From: Xenophilus sp. Marseille-Q4582
Lineage (GTDB): Bacteria > Pseudomonadota > Gammaproteobacteria > Burkholderiales > Burkholderiaceae_C
Direction: 5' to 3'
DNA: 64,000 bases
Assembly (NCBI RefSeq): GCF_916700565.1
Contig: NZ_CAKAKO010000002.1
Location: 310,001 to 374,000 of the forward strand
This document shows positions 21,156 through 30,479 of this stretch, in pieces. Under the pieces are notes generated by a model. The model was not told the origin of the DNA. It did no database searches and saw only the letters and a list, made by a program, of their open reading frames with translations. Each line of letters starts with the position of its first letter. The stretch's first letter is position 1. A program made the translations under genes and the position numbers.

Positions 21156-21637
21156 ACTGTGAGCGCGACGTGAGCAATGACGCACCCCTGTGCTTGGGAG
21201 AAGCCTTGACCACCATGGAAGAAAGAAGCCCGGAGACGAATCAGCCCCTGCGTGGCGTTCGCCCGAACATTGTCCAGTCGATCCGCGCCTTCCGCGTGCA
21301 TGACCTGCAGGAAGCCGCCCATGCGGCCGGCCAGCACTTCCTCTACGCCAACCTGTCGCAGGCGCAGAGCAAGCAGGACGTGCTGGACCTGATCGCGCAG
21401 CAGTTCACCTTCCCGGCGCATTTCGGCAAGAACTTCGACGCGCTGTACGACTGCATGACGGACCCGCTGCACAAGTCGGGCCCGCAGCCCGGCTTCGTCG
21501 TGGTGCTGGAGCAGATTCCGGCCAATGCCAAGTTCGACAAGGAGGCGCGCGAGCAGCTGCTCGACATCTTCCGCGACGCCGCCGACTACTGGGGCGACCG
21601 CAAGGTGCCCTTCCGCTGCTTCTATTCTTTTCTGTAG
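21152..21637 (+). CDS. Barstar-family ribonuclease inhibitor
   Basis: 161 residues from the GTG that overlaps the RNase stop (GTGA); an ATG at 21215 gives 140 residues and is an alternative. The barstar core covers about the last 110 residues (AFRVHDLQEAAHAAGQHFLYANL, FPAHFGKNFDALYDCMTD, VVVLEQIP, FRDAADYWGDR). It would bind the RNase active site. The frame stops at TAG right after FRCFYSFL. Coding-like sequence continues in the next frame for 72 codons, so the natural protein may be longer (see the separate entry). Confidence 0.88.
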   Translation: MNCERDVSNDAPLCLGEALTTMEERSPETNQPLRGVRPNIVQSIRAFRVHDLQEAAHAAGQHFLYANLSQAQSKQDVLDLIAQQFTFPAHFGKNFDALYDCMTDPLHKSGPQPGFVVVLEQIPANAKFDKEAREQLLDIFRDAADYWGDRKVPFRCFYSFL

Positions 21638-21855
21638 CCCGTTCTGCAACCACCGGCCAAGCAGAACGGGCCAATCCGGCCCCCGCCGCAGGCGAAGCCG
21701 CTGCGGCACCCGCGGTGAGCGGCATCTCGCTCGAAGCCGCCGCCGCTGAAGAAGCGGGCGAGAAGATGCCGACCGACAAGATCGTCGACGTCTCGCCGCT
21801 GGCGCTGCGCATGAGCAGCCCCTTCAACAGCAGCTACTGGCTGTCTGCGGCGTAA
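21638..21855 (+). pseudogene. Out-of-frame continuation of the barstar gene
   Basis: After the barstar TAG, frame 1 stays open to TAA at 21853-21855. It reads through an Ala/Glu-rich linker to EKMPTDKIVDVSPLALRMSS and ends PFNSSYWLSAA, which looks like real protein with ordinary GC3 codon choice. It has no good start of its own. One extra T in the TTTT run at 21628-21631 would join it to the barstar frame. Either a one-base loss (biological or sequencing) removed the C-terminal extension, or a -1 slip at this site produces it. The stem GCCCGTTCTGC/GCAGAACGGGC at 21637-21671 lies just downstream of the slip site. Confidence 0.5.
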
Positions 21856-21873
21856 CAAGAGGCACCCCCCAGG

Positions 21874-22020
21874 CCGCTTCGCGGCTCCCCCTCTCTCGCC
21901 TTCGGCGGGAGGGGGGCTGAGCCCGTACACAAAAGGTCCAGTGGACCTTTGGTGACTGGCGAAGAGCGAGGCCACTGGCCTCGCGCGGTCTGCAAGACCT
22001 CCCCAGAGGCCTGGCAGAGC
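21874..22020. repeat. Intergenic cluster of short palindromes
   Basis: This non-coding stretch holds an imperfect hairpin in a C/G-run segment (CCCCCTCTCTCGCC against GGCGGGAGGGGGG), then GGTCCAGTGGACC, CGAGGCCACTGGCCTCG and GGTCTGCAAGACC in close succession. The C-run/G-run part resembles the repeat upstream of azlC at 48480-48715 in style. It looks like a dispersed intergenic repeat of this lineage. No coding function seen. Confidence 0.45.
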
Positions 22021-22051
22021 CAGTTCCTCGGGGGCTTCGCTTCGCTCGCCG

Positions 22052-22078
22052 GCCCGCGCATTGCGCGGGCTTTGTTTT
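22052..22078 (+). terminator. Rho-independent terminator after the RNase-barstar unit
   Basis: A perfect 8-bp stem GCCCGCGC/GCGCGGGC with an ATT loop is followed by TTTGTTTT on the plus strand. It is oriented for the barstar gene and lies about 85 bases before the convergent rsmA stop. Confidence 0.85.
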
Positions 22079-22162
22079 GGGCGTGCGGAGTCGGGACCTA
22101 TGGCGCAACCGGTGCGCTCGCGTCATGCGCGCACGTCTGCGCAGCAGCGGTCGCGCTGAGGA

Positions 22163-22945
22163 TCAGCGCACCACCGGACCGACTTCCTGCGCCAGGGCGA
22201 CGTATTCGTCGACCGGCACTTCCTCGGCGCGGCGCTGGGTGTCGAAACGGCCGCCGAAGCCGTGCGCGTCCAGCCAGCGGCCCAGCGTATGGCGCAGCAG
22301 CTTGCGGCGCTGGCTGAAGGCCAGCTGCACCAGGGCTTCCAGCCGCGCGGCATCCACCTGGGGCGGCTGGGCCAGCGGCTGCATGCGCACCACGGCGCTG
22401 TCCACCCGCGGCGGCGGCTCGAAGCTCCCGGGCGGCACGAAGAGGATGTTCTCCATCGCATAACGCCACTGCAGCATCACCGACAGGCGCCCGTAGTCGG
22501 CCGTGGCCGGGCGCGCCACCATGCGGTCGATGACTTCCTTTTGCAGCATGAAGTGCTGGTCGCGCACGCGGCCGGCAAAACGCAGCAGATGAAAAAGGAT
22601 GGGCGTGGAAATGTTGTAGGGCAAGTTGCCCACCACGCGCAGCCCGCCGTGGCCGGCGCCCACCAGCCGGTCGGCCAGCGCGTCGAAATCCACCGCCAGC
22701 ACGTCGCTTTCGATCACGTCCAGCTGCGCATGCTGGCGCAGGCGCACGGCCAGATCGCGGTCCAGCTCGATCACGCTGAGGCGTCCCAGGCGTTCGACCA
22801 GCGGCTGGGTCAGCGCCGCCAGGCCGGGGCCGATCTCGACCATCGGCTCGCCCGCCTGGGGCGCGATCGCCCGCACGATGGCGTCGATGATGGCGTGGTC
22901 GGACAGGAAATGCTGGCCGAAGCGCTTGCGCGCGATGTGCTTCAT
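22163..22945 (-). CDS. rsmA: 16S rRNA dimethyladenosine transferase
   Basis: Methylates the two adjacent adenosines near the 3' end of 16S rRNA (A1518/A1519 in E. coli) late in 30S assembly. 260 residues. It begins with [10 protein letters not shown]. The AdoMet motif is [11 protein letters not shown], and the catalytic NLPYNIS segment is at about 110. The C-terminal domain ends [19 protein letters not shown]. It is downstream of surA (43-base gap) and lptD, the classical lptD-surA-rsmA order without pdxA. Confidence 0.96.
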   Translation of the reverse strand: MKHIARKRFGQHFLSDHAIIDAIVRAIAPQAGEPMVEIGPGLAALTQPLVERLGRLSVIELDRDLAVRLRQHAQLDVIESDVLAVDFDALADRLVGAGHGGLRVVGNLPYNISTPILFHLLRFAGRVRDQHFMLQKEVIDRMVARPATADYGRLSVMLQWRYAMENILFVPPGSFEPPPRVDSAVVRMQPLAQPPQVDAARLEALVQLAFSQRRKLLRHTLGRWLDAHGFGGRFDTQRRAEEVPVDEYVALAQEVGPVVR

Positions 22946-22988
22946 GGGGTCGTCAGGGCGGCGCGGATGCGGTGCGCGCGTTCGGCGT

Positions 22989-24413
22989 TCAGGAGGTCGG
23001 CGGCTCGCGCATTTCCACGTACGCGCGGTGGCGCACTTCCTGCGCCCAGGCCTCGTAGGCCTGCTCCATCTTGCGGTCGCGCAGCACGTTGCGCGCGGCG
23101 TCGCGGGCTTCGCGCGGGTCCAGCTTGGCCTCGCGCCGGCCTTGCACCTGGATCAGGTGCACGCCGAACCGCGACACGATCGGGTCGCTGATCTGGCCCG
23201 GCTGCAGGCGGTTCATGGCCTCTTCGAACTCGGGCACGAAGCTGCCCGGCACGGTCCAGCCCAGGTCGCCGCCGTTGCGCGCGCTGCCGGTGTCCTGCGA
23301 GTGGTCGCGGGCCAGGGCGGCGAAGTCGGCGCTGCCGCTTTGCACGCGGCGCTTGTATTCGGCCAGCTGGGCGGCGATCTGCTCGGCCGTGCGCTTGTCG
23401 TCGGGGCGGATGAGGATGTGGCGCACCTGCGTCTGGGTGATGGTCGCGTCGGCGGCACTGGCGCCGCGCTCGCGTGCCAGCAGCTTGAGCACGTGGAAGC
23501 CGGCGCCCGAGCGCAGCGGCCCGGCCACGCCGCCGACGGCCGTGTTCTGCGTGGCCTCGACGAACAGCGTGGGATAGCGGTCGGCCGCGCGCAGGCCCAG
23601 GGCGCCGCCGGCGCCGCGCGCTTCGGGCGCCTGGGAGAACTCGGCCGCCAGCTTGGCGAAATCCTCGCCGTTGCGCGCGCGCGCCGCGATGTCCTGCGCC
23701 TGCTTCTGCACCGCCGCGACCTGCGCCGGGGTGGCGTTCTCGGGCAGGGGCAGCAGCACCTGCGCGATGTTGATCTGCTCGGCCGGCGCGCCGGCGCCGC
23801 CGCGCTGCTCGGCCAGGAAGTCGTCGATCTCGCGCTCGCTCACGCGCACGCGCGATTCCAGCTCGCGCTCGCGCAGGCGCGTGAGCAGCAGCTGGTCGCG
23901 GATGTTGTTGCGGAACTCCTCGCGCGAGATGCCGGCCTGGCTCAGGCGCTGGTACAGCGCCGTCAGCGTGAGCTCGTTCTGGCGGGCGACCGATTGCTCG
24001 CCCTGCTCGATGGCCATCTGGTCCACGCGGATGTTCTGCTCCTTGGCCAGTTGCAGCTGGGCGCGCTCGCTGATGAGCTGTTCCAGCACATCGCGCGTGA
24101 GCACGTCGCGCGGCACGCCCGCCGCCCGCGGGCCGGCTTCTTCCAGCACGCGCTGCAAGCGCTTTTGCACCTGCGTGTTGGTGATCGGCTCGGAATTGAC
24201 CAGCGCCACGATGTACTCGGCGGCGCGTTGCGCGGGCTGGGCGGCCGCCCGCGCGGCAGGCGCCGGCACGGCGACCGAAGGACCGGCCCGCATGATGTCG
24301 GTGATGCCCGAGCGTTGCGGCGCGGCGGTGCGCGGCGCGGGCGTTTGCGCGCTCGCGGCCAGGGCCGTCAGGGCCAGCAGAGCCAGCAAGAGTGTGGAGC
24401 GCAAGGCGTTCAT
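22989..24413 (-). CDS. surA: Periplasmic peptidyl-prolyl isomerase/chaperone SurA
   Basis: 474 residues with a signal peptide ([24 protein letters not shown]). The SurA N-terminal chaperone domain ([20 protein letters not shown]) is followed by two parvulin domains (around 205-300 and 330-430; the second contains [11 protein letters not shown] and NGGDLGW). It escorts outer-membrane proteins, including LptD, through the periplasm. It lies 55 bases downstream of lptD and upstream of rsmA. The start is the ATG with AAAGG ahead; an upstream ATG adds 14 non-conserved residues. Confidence 0.95.
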   Translation of the reverse strand: MNALRSTLLLALLALTALAASAQTPAPRTAAPQRSGITDIMRAGPSVAVPAPAARAAAQPAQRAAEYIVALVNSEPITNTQVQKRLQRVLEEAGPRAAGVPRDVLTRDVLEQLISERAQLQLAKEQNIRVDQMAIEQGEQSVARQNELTLTALYQRLSQAGISREEFRNNIRDQLLLTRLRERELESRVRVSEREIDDFLAEQRGGAGAPAEQINIAQVLLPLPENATPAQVAAVQKQAQDIAARARNGEDFAKLAAEFSQAPEARGAGGALGLRAADRYPTLFVEATQNTAVGGVAGPLRSGAGFHVLKLLARERGASAADATITQTQVRHILIRPDDKRTAEQIAAQLAEYKRRVQSGSADFAALARDHSQDTGSARNGGDLGWTVPGSFVPEFEEAMNRLQPGQISDPIVSRFGVHLIQVQGRREAKLDPREARDAARNVLRDRKMEQAYEAWAQEVRHRAYVEMREPPTS

Positions 24414-24468
24414 GGCAAGGCCTTTCTTTCTCGGTGCGTGAGCGAAGCGGTGCAAAACGGAAGCCCGC

Positions 24469-27045
24469 TCAGTCGTAGTTGCTGAAGCGGCTGGGGGCCA
24501 GCTGCGGCAGGCGCAGCGGCTGGTAGCGCGGCACGTTCATCTGCAGGGTGCGCATGGGGCTGGCACCGATGCTGGTGAAGCCCAGGAATTCGATCTGGAA
24601 CATGATGCGCTTGGTGGAGGTGGCCAAGCCGGTGCTGACCTTCTCGAGCACCACGCGGCCGATGTAGCAGCAGCCGTCGTATTCCACGCCGATCACGGCA
24701 TCGGTCAGGCCCGGCTTGTCGCTGGCGCTGGTGTACTGGGGAATCCCCAGGCTGTCGTACTTCGCAGGCTTGTCGCGCAGGCTGTAGTTGAGCCGGCCCA
24801 CGGCGTACCAGCGGCCGCCGCCCTGGCCGCGGCCCGGGCCCAGGTCCTGGCCCTTGTCGCCCCACAGGTCGTTGAGCGGCCACTGCCAGCCGATGTCGAT
24901 GGACTCGTTGCCGTTGCCGCCGGTCGAGATGCGGTCGGCCTGGTAGCGGTACGAGGCCGACAGCGTGCGGTAGGGGCCGGGCGTGTAGCGCGCCGTGATG
25001 GTGCTGCGGTTCGAGCGCCGGTCGTCCGGGTTGTACTGCACCGTTGTGTCCACGCTCCACTTGCGGCTGAGCGTGACCTGCGCGCCCAGCAGCAGGTCGC
25101 TGGCGCGGTCGGTGACGGCCGAGGTGCCCGGAATGGTGATGCGCTGGTCGTCGAAGCGGCGGCGCTGCGCGATGCCGAAGCGCGCGCGTTCGGCGCCGGT
25201 TTCCGCGTCCAGGAAGCGCGAGGTCAGGCCCACGGTCAGCGAATGGGTGGACGACACGCGGTCGTAGCCCGAGAACTCGTTCTCGGTGAACAGCGTGGCG
25301 AAGCTGAAATCGTTGGCCGCCGTGTCGTAGATGGGCAGGTGGTTCTGAGCGCGGTACGGCGTGTAGACGTACATCGCACGCGGCTCCAGTGTCTGCCGGT
25401 AGGCCTTGCCGAACAGCGAGGTGTCGCGCTCGAAGGTCATGCCGCTGTCGAGGCTGAAGGTGGGCACCGTGCTGGTGGCCGAGGTGCGGCCGTCGGTTCT
25501 CAGCGGGGCCGAGAACGAGTAGTTGACGGACTGCAGCTGCACCTTGGGCGTGATGTACGCGCCGGGCCACACGAAAGGCCGGCTCAGCTGCAGCCGTGCC
25601 AGTGCGCGGTCGGCATCGGGCTGGCATTCTTCGCGCGAATCGGTGAGCGTGCATTGCACGCCCAGGCCGGAACGACGGAAGCGCGTGAAGTCCGTGTTGA
25701 GCGAGAAGTCGAAGCCGCGCCAGTCGTACAGCGTGTAGTCGGCCGTCAGCTGCGGCAGGCGGTCGTAGGGCGGCAGGATGCGGTTGTCCGGGTCCTGCAG
25801 CGTCTGGTAGGACAGGGCGCGCACGCGGCCGCTCCAGTTGCCCTTGCCCCAGTTGAGCGAGGCATCGTTGGGCAGCAGGCGCGTCACGCGCGTGGGCGTG
25901 CGGTCGAAGTCCTTCCAGTAGTTGTCGTCGCTCACGCGGTTGATCTGCAGGTCCGCGCTCAGCGAATCCAGCCCGATGTCGCGTGCATTGAAGCTGTGCT
26001 GGTGCTTGGCCCACAGGCCCCAGCGCGCGCTGCTGTGGCGCGAGCTTTCGGCGGCCAGCTGGTTGGCCAGCGCCGGGTTGTCGCTGTTGATGGCCTGCGT
26101 GATCGCCTCGCTGCGGCGGCTGCTGGGCAGCGAATCGCTGGGCATGTAGTCCAGCCGCACCTCGCCCTGGTACTTGGGCTCCAGGTAGCGGAACTCGCCC
26201 GACAGGTTGATGCCGCGCTTGGCCATCACGGTGGGCGTCAGCGTGGCGTCGCGGTTGGGCGCGATGTTCCAGTAGTACGGCAGCGCCAGCTCCAGGCCGT
26301 TGACGCTGTCCACGCCCAGGGTCGGCGGCAGCAGGCCGCTCTTGCGCTCGTTGTTGAGCGGGAAGCTCACGCGCGGGATGGGCGGGGTGGGCACGCCGAA
26401 CACGTGCAGCTGCACGTTCTCGGCCACGCCCACGTTCTCCTCGCTGTCGGTGCGCAGCGATTCGGCCGTCAGGAACCAGGCCGGCGTGTAGCGCTCGGTG
26501 TCGTCGCGCCGGCAGGTGGTGTAGGTGGCGCGGCGCGCCACGGCGCGGTCGGCGTCGATGAAGTCCACGCGCTCGGCTTCGCCATGCGCGCCGGTGGCCA
26601 GCAGGCGGTAGCGCACGTTGTCGAAGAAGCCCTCGAAGCGTTCCACCTTCAGCTCCAGCCGCGGGCCTTCGTAGACGTTGCCGGCGCGGTTCACGCGCAC
26701 GTTGCCGGTGGCCGTGGCCAGGTCGTCGGGCTGGTAGTACTCCAGCCGGTCGGCGCGGATCACCGTGTCGGCGCGGCGCAGCTCGGCATTGCCTTCGACG
26801 ATGGTTTCGAGGTTGGGGCGGCCCGAGATGCGGTCGCCTTCCACGATGCTGGGCCGCCCGCCGCGCTCGGCCTGGGGAATGGTCTCCAGCAGCATGGGGG
26901 TGCGCTGCAGGCGCAGGGGCGTTTCGGCTTCCCAGGCCGACTGCTGGGCCCAGGCGGCCTGCGCCTGCAGCAGGGCCAGCGACAACAGGGCCAGCCGCAC
27001 GGGCGGCCGCTGCCGGGGCCGTTCGGCGCGGGTCAGTTCAGGCAT
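24469..27045 (-). CDS. lptD: LPS-assembly outer-membrane protein LptD
   Basis: 858 residues. Signal peptide up to about AQAAWAQ. An OstA-type periplasmic domain follows (IVEGNAELRRADTVIRADRLEYYQPDD), and then the long LptD beta-barrel. Cysteines that could form the required disulphides are seen in TTCRRDD, VQCTL, EECQPD and the pair in DGCCYIGR near the end, as in E. coli. It inserts LPS into the outer leaflet together with LptE. The start MPELTRAERP is chosen because it begins a normal signal peptide; an in-frame extension of 59 residues is not supported. Divergent from amgK. Confidence 0.96.
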   Translation of the reverse strand: MPELTRAERPRQRPPVRLALLSLALLQAQAAWAQQSAWEAETPLRLQRTPMLLETIPQAERGGRPSIVEGDRISGRPNLETIVEGNAELRRADTVIRADRLEYYQPDDLATATGNVRVNRAGNVYEGPRLELKVERFEGFFDNVRYRLLATGAHGEAERVDFIDADRAVARRATYTTCRRDDTERYTPAWFLTAESLRTDSEENVGVAENVQLHVFGVPTPPIPRVSFPLNNERKSGLLPPTLGVDSVNGLELALPYYWNIAPNRDATLTPTVMAKRGINLSGEFRYLEPKYQGEVRLDYMPSDSLPSSRRSEAITQAINSDNPALANQLAAESSRHSSARWGLWAKHQHSFNARDIGLDSLSADLQINRVSDDNYWKDFDRTPTRVTRLLPNDASLNWGKGNWSGRVRALSYQTLQDPDNRILPPYDRLPQLTADYTLYDWRGFDFSLNTDFTRFRRSGLGVQCTLTDSREECQPDADRALARLQLSRPFVWPGAYITPKVQLQSVNYSFSAPLRTDGRTSATSTVPTFSLDSGMTFERDTSLFGKAYRQTLEPRAMYVYTPYRAQNHLPIYDTAANDFSFATLFTENEFSGYDRVSSTHSLTVGLTSRFLDAETGAERARFGIAQRRRFDDQRITIPGTSAVTDRASDLLLGAQVTLSRKWSVDTTVQYNPDDRRSNRSTITARYTPGPYRTLSASYRYQADRISTGGNGNESIDIGWQWPLNDLWGDKGQDLGPGRGQGGGRWYAVGRLNYSLRDKPAKYDSLGIPQYTSASDKPGLTDAVIGVEYDGCCYIGRVVLEKVSTGLATSTKRIMFQIEFLGFTSIGASPMRTLQMNVPRYQPLRLPQLAPSRFSNYD

Positions 27046-27182
27046 CGAGAAGCTTGCAGCGTACAACGCGGAAGGTGGGCGATGGGGCGGCGCAGTCAGG
27101 AACCGGACGACGGCACAGCGCCGGCGCAGGGCCCCTGTCGCGCGGGGCAGCGCAGGGCGGATTTGTAGAATTCGGATTATCC

Positions 27183-28271
27183 ATGACCGCTTTCCCGCCC
27201 CCGGCCGCCGGCCTTTCCTCACCGTCCGTGGCCTGGTCCGACCCGGCGCGCGCCGCGTCCTTTTCCCGCTGGATCGAGGCCATTGCCGCCGAGCACCGGC
27301 TGCGCCCCGAAACCCTGCGCCTGGCCTCGGCCGACGCGAGCTTTCGCCGCTACCTGCGCATCGACACGCATACCGACGGGCTGGCCCGCATCGTCATGGA
27401 CGCGCCGCCCGACAAGGAGGACAGCCGCCCCTTCGTGCAGGTGGCCGGCCTGATGCAGGGCGCCGGCGTGCGCGCGCCGCAGGTGCTGGCCTGGAACGAG
27501 GCCGAGGGCTTCCTGCTGCTGGACGACCTGGGGGCTCGCACCCTGCTCGACGGCATCCAGCCCGACGATCCCGCGGCCAACCTGCCGCGCTACCAGCAGG
27601 CCATCGACGCGCTCGTGCGCTGGCAAATGGCTTCCCGCCCCGGCGTGCTGCCCCCTTATGACGCCGCGCTGCTGCGGCGCGAACTGCAGCTCTTCCCCGA
27701 CTGGTACCTGGGCCGCCATCGCGGCGTGCAGTTGGGCGACAAGCAGCGCGCCGTGATCGACCGGGCCTTCGCCGTCATCGTCGAGAACAACCTGTCATCG
27801 GCGAGCGTGTTCGTCCACCGCGACTTCATGCCGCGCAACCTCATGTTGACGGACGAGGCCACGCTGGGCGTGCTCGACTTCCAGGACGCGGTCTACGGCC
27901 CCATCACCTACGACATCGCCAGCCTGATGCGCGACGCCTTCCTGAGCTGGGACGAGTCTTTCGTCCTCGACGTCACGGTGCGCTACTGGCAGGCCGCGCG
28001 CAAGGCCGGCCTGCCCGTGCACGAGGACTTCGGCGACTTCTACCGCGCCGTGGAATGGATGGGCCTGCAGCGGCACCTGAAGGTGGCCGGCATCTTCGCG
28101 CGCCTGACCCTGCGCGACGGCAAGCCCAGGTACCTGGCCGACACGCCGCGCTTCATTGCCTACATCCGCGCCACGGCCGGCCGCTACCGCGAGCTGATGC
28201 CGCTGCTGCGCCTGATCGACGAGATCGAGGGCACCACGCCGCAGGTGGGCTTCGCCTACGGCCGCGTCTGA
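27183..28271 (+). CDS. amgK: N-acetylmuramate/N-acetylglucosamine kinase AmgK
   Basis: 362-residue aminoglycoside-phosphotransferase-fold kinase. The catalytic loop VHRDFMPRNLM and metal site LDFQDAVYGP are intact, and the N-terminal half includes SADASFRRYLRI. AmgK phosphorylates the anomeric hydroxyl of MurNAc or GlcNAc to feed MurU. Position next to lptD on the opposite strand is the conserved location of this gene. The partner murU, adjacent to amgK in Pseudomonas, is here at 3768. Next gene rsmE follows after 19 bases on the same strand. Confidence 0.88.
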   Translation: MTAFPPPAAGLSSPSVAWSDPARAASFSRWIEAIAAEHRLRPETLRLASADASFRRYLRIDTHTDGLARIVMDAPPDKEDSRPFVQVAGLMQGAGVRAPQVLAWNEAEGFLLLDDLGARTLLDGIQPDDPAANLPRYQQAIDALVRWQMASRPGVLPPYDAALLRRELQLFPDWYLGRHRGVQLGDKQRAVIDRAFAVIVENNLSSASVFVHRDFMPRNLMLTDEATLGVLDFQDAVYGPITYDIASLMRDAFLSWDESFVLDVTVRYWQAARKAGLPVHEDFGDFYRAVEWMGLQRHLKVAGIFARLTLRDGKPRYLADTPRFIAYIRATAGRYRELMPLLRLIDEIEGTTPQVGFAYGRV

Positions 28272-28290
28272 TCCGGTTTTCCTGTCCGCC

Positions 28291-29052
28291 ATGCCGCGCA
28301 TCCACTGCTCCGAGCCGCTGGCGCCGGGCCGGTCGCTGGCCCTGCCCGCCGGCGCCGCGCGCCATGTCCAGGTGCTGCGCCTGCAGCCCGGCGACGCGCT
28401 GACGCTCTTCGACGGGCGAGGCGGCGAATACGCGGCCACCGTGCAGCGCATGGGCCGCAGCGAGGTCGAGGTGCAGGTGGGCGCGCACGACCCGGTCGAG
28501 CGCGAGGCCGCCCTGGCCGTGCACCTGGCCATCGGCATGCCGGCCAACGAGCGCATGGACTGGCTGGTGGAAAAGGCGGTGGAGATGGGCGTGGCCAGCC
28601 TCCAGCCGCTGGTCACGGCGCATGGCGTGCTGCGCCTGGCCGGCGAGCGCGCGCAGAAGAAGCAGGCGCACTGGCAGGCCGTGGCTGTCGCGGCCTGCGA
28701 GCAGTGCGGCCGCAACCGCGTGCCGCCGGTGCATGCGGTGCTGCCGCTGGCGGCCTGGCTGGACGCTCTGCCGGCCGCGGCGCAGGCCCGGCTGCTGCTG
28801 GCCTTCGCGCCCGATGCCCGGCCGCTTTCTGTGCTGGCCACGGCGGCGGGGCTCGCCGGACAAGGCGTGCTCGTGCTGGGCGGCCCCGAGGGCGGCTTGA
28901 ATGTGCAGGAAGAAGCTGCGGCGCGTGCGCGCGGCTTTCAGCCTGTCAGCCTGGGCCCGCGCGTGCTGCGGTCCGAAACGGCGCAGCTCACGGCGCTGGC
29001 CGGTCTGCTGGCGCTGGGCGAATCCCGCGCATCGGTGGCGCCGGCCGTCTGA
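28291..29052 (+). CDS. rsmE: 16S rRNA (uracil-1498-N3)-methyltransferase
   Basis: 253 residues with the SPOUT-class RsmE layout. The N-terminal PUA-like part (PRIHCSEPL, HVQVLRLQPGDALTLFDG) is followed by MDWLVEKAVEMGV and the knotted AdoMet site with LVLGGPEGGLNVQEE and SLGPRVLRSETA. It methylates N3 of U1498 in 16S rRNA. Likely co-transcribed with amgK. Confidence 0.94.
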   Translation: MPRIHCSEPLAPGRSLALPAGAARHVQVLRLQPGDALTLFDGRGGEYAATVQRMGRSEVEVQVGAHDPVEREAALAVHLAIGMPANERMDWLVEKAVEMGVASLQPLVTAHGVLRLAGERAQKKQAHWQAVAVAACEQCGRNRVPPVHAVLPLAAWLDALPAAAQARLLLAFAPDARPLSVLATAAGLAGQGVLVLGGPEGGLNVQEEAAARARGFQPVSLGPRVLRSETAQLTALAGLLALGESRASVAPAV

Positions 29053-29118
29053 AGCCGCCGCGGGGCGGCCGGTTGCAGGGCCGGGGGGCGATGAGCGTGC
29101 AGGCGCGGCCGGCGCCGC

Positions 29119-29943
29119 TCAGCCCTTGGCCGCTTCCAGCAAGTCGCGCGTGCGCAGCGCCTCGCGGCGCGCGGCGGCGGCGAAGTCGTCGCCCGAGGAG
29201 GCGTACAGGATCGCGCGCGACGAATTCACCGCGATTGGCGCGCCGGTGCGCCAGCCGGCGCGCACTGTGGCCACCGCGTCGCCGCCCTGCGCGCCCACGC
29301 CCGGGATCAGCAGCGGCACCGTCGGCGCCAGCGCGCGCACGCGCTCGATCTCGTGCGGGTAGGTCGCGCCCACCACCAGGCCCAGCTGGCCGTTGAGGTT
29401 CCACGGGCCCTGCGCAAGCGCGGCCACGTGCTCGTACAGCAGCGGTTCGCCCGGCACGCTGGCCAGGCGCTGGCCCTGCAGGTCGCTGCCGCCCGGGTTG
29501 CTGGTGCGGCACAGCAGGAAGGCGCCCTTGCCTTCGTACTTGAGGTACGGCGCCACCGAGTCGAAGCCCATGAAGGGCGACAGCGTCACGGCGTCGGCGT
29601 CGTAGCGTTCGAAGGCCTCGCGCGCGTACTGCTCGGCCGTGGAGCCGATGTCGCCGCGCTTGGCGTCCAGGATCACGGGCACGCCCGGCGCGTTGGCATG
29701 GATGTGGGCGATCAGCTTCTCGAGCTGGTCTTCGGCGCGGTGCGCGGCGAAGTAGGCGATCTGCGGCTTGAAGGCGATGGCGCAGTCGGCCGTGGCGTCG
29801 ACGATCTGGGCGCAGAAGTCGTAGATCCGGCTCGCGTCGCCCTGGAGCCCCGCCGGAAAGCGCGCGGGCTCCGGATCGAGGCCCACGCACAGCATCGAGC
29901 TGTTGCGCTGCTGCGCGGCCTGGAGCTGGTCGATGAAGTTCAT
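29119..29943 (-). CDS. pyrF: Orotidine 5'-phosphate decarboxylase (type 2)
   Basis: 274 residues. It begins [12 protein letters not shown], and [13 protein letters not shown] binds the substrate. The catalytic [16 protein letters not shown] segment carries the essential Lys/Asp pair; the longer length and this motif fit the type 2 PyrF. It makes UMP from OMP in the last de novo pyrimidine step. Convergent with rsmE and divergent from the merR-type gene, so it is probably monocistronic. Confidence 0.95.
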   Translation of the reverse strand: MNFIDQLQAAQQRNSSMLCVGLDPEPARFPAGLQGDASRIYDFCAQIVDATADCAIAFKPQIAYFAAHRAEDQLEKLIAHIHANAPGVPVILDAKRGDIGSTAEQYAREAFERYDADAVTLSPFMGFDSVAPYLKYEGKGAFLLCRTSNPGGSDLQGQRLASVPGEPLLYEHVAALAQGPWNLNGQLGLVVGATYPHEIERVRALAPTVPLLIPGVGAQGGDAVATVRAGWRTGAPIAVNSSRAILYASSGDDFAAAARREALRTRDLLEAAKG

Positions 29944-30050
29944 GGGGCGGGATTCTAGGTGGCGCCCTCGCGCCGCCCCGGCGGCAGTCGCGCGGGCGAC
30001 GGCCGGCGCGACCTTCGCACAGTGCGAGCCTTGCTACGCTGCCGCTCACC

Positions 30051-30479
30051 ATGAACATCTCGCAACTGGCGCAGCGCACCGGCGTGTCGGTGCACCGCCT
30101 GCGGCGCTACGAAGCCGCGGGCCTGATCCACGCCGAGCGCAGCGCGGCCGGCTACCGGGATTTTGCCGACCGGGTGGTGCGCGAAGTGACCTTCATCGCC
30201 ATGGGCCGTGCGCTGGACGTGCCGCTGCCGGTGCTGGCCGAGCTGCTGCCGCGCTACCGCGCCGGCACGCTGCGGCTGGACCAGCTGGCCGACCGCCTGC
30301 GCGAGCGCGTGGCCCAGGTGGATGCGGCCATCGCGGCGCAGCGCGCCCTGCGCCGCCGGCTGGTGGAACACATCGCCTGGTGCGAACGGCGCCAGCGCGC
30401 CGCGGCGCCCGGCCGCTCCCCTTCCTCATCTTCCTCTTCTTCTCCCTCTTCCTCCTCGCGAAAGGACCGCACACCATGA
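30051..30479 (+). CDS. MerR-family transcriptional regulator
   Basis: 142 residues. The N-terminal winged helix matches MerR (ISQLAQRTGVSVHRLRRYEAAGLI, then GYRDFADRVVREVTFIAMGR), and a dimerisation helix follows to about 115. There are no metal-binding cysteines in the usual places. The last 20 residues are a serine run encoded by a TTC/TCC/CTC tract, probably not part of the fold. The stop overlaps the thioesterase start (ATGA), so the pair is co-translated and the regulator may control it. Confidence 0.88.
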   Translation: MNISQLAQRTGVSVHRLRRYEAAGLIHAERSAAGYRDFADRVVREVTFIAMGRALDVPLPVLAELLPRYRAGTLRLDQLADRLRERVAQVDAAIAAQRALRRRLVEHIAWCERRQRAAAPGRSPSSSSSSSPSSSSRKDRTP

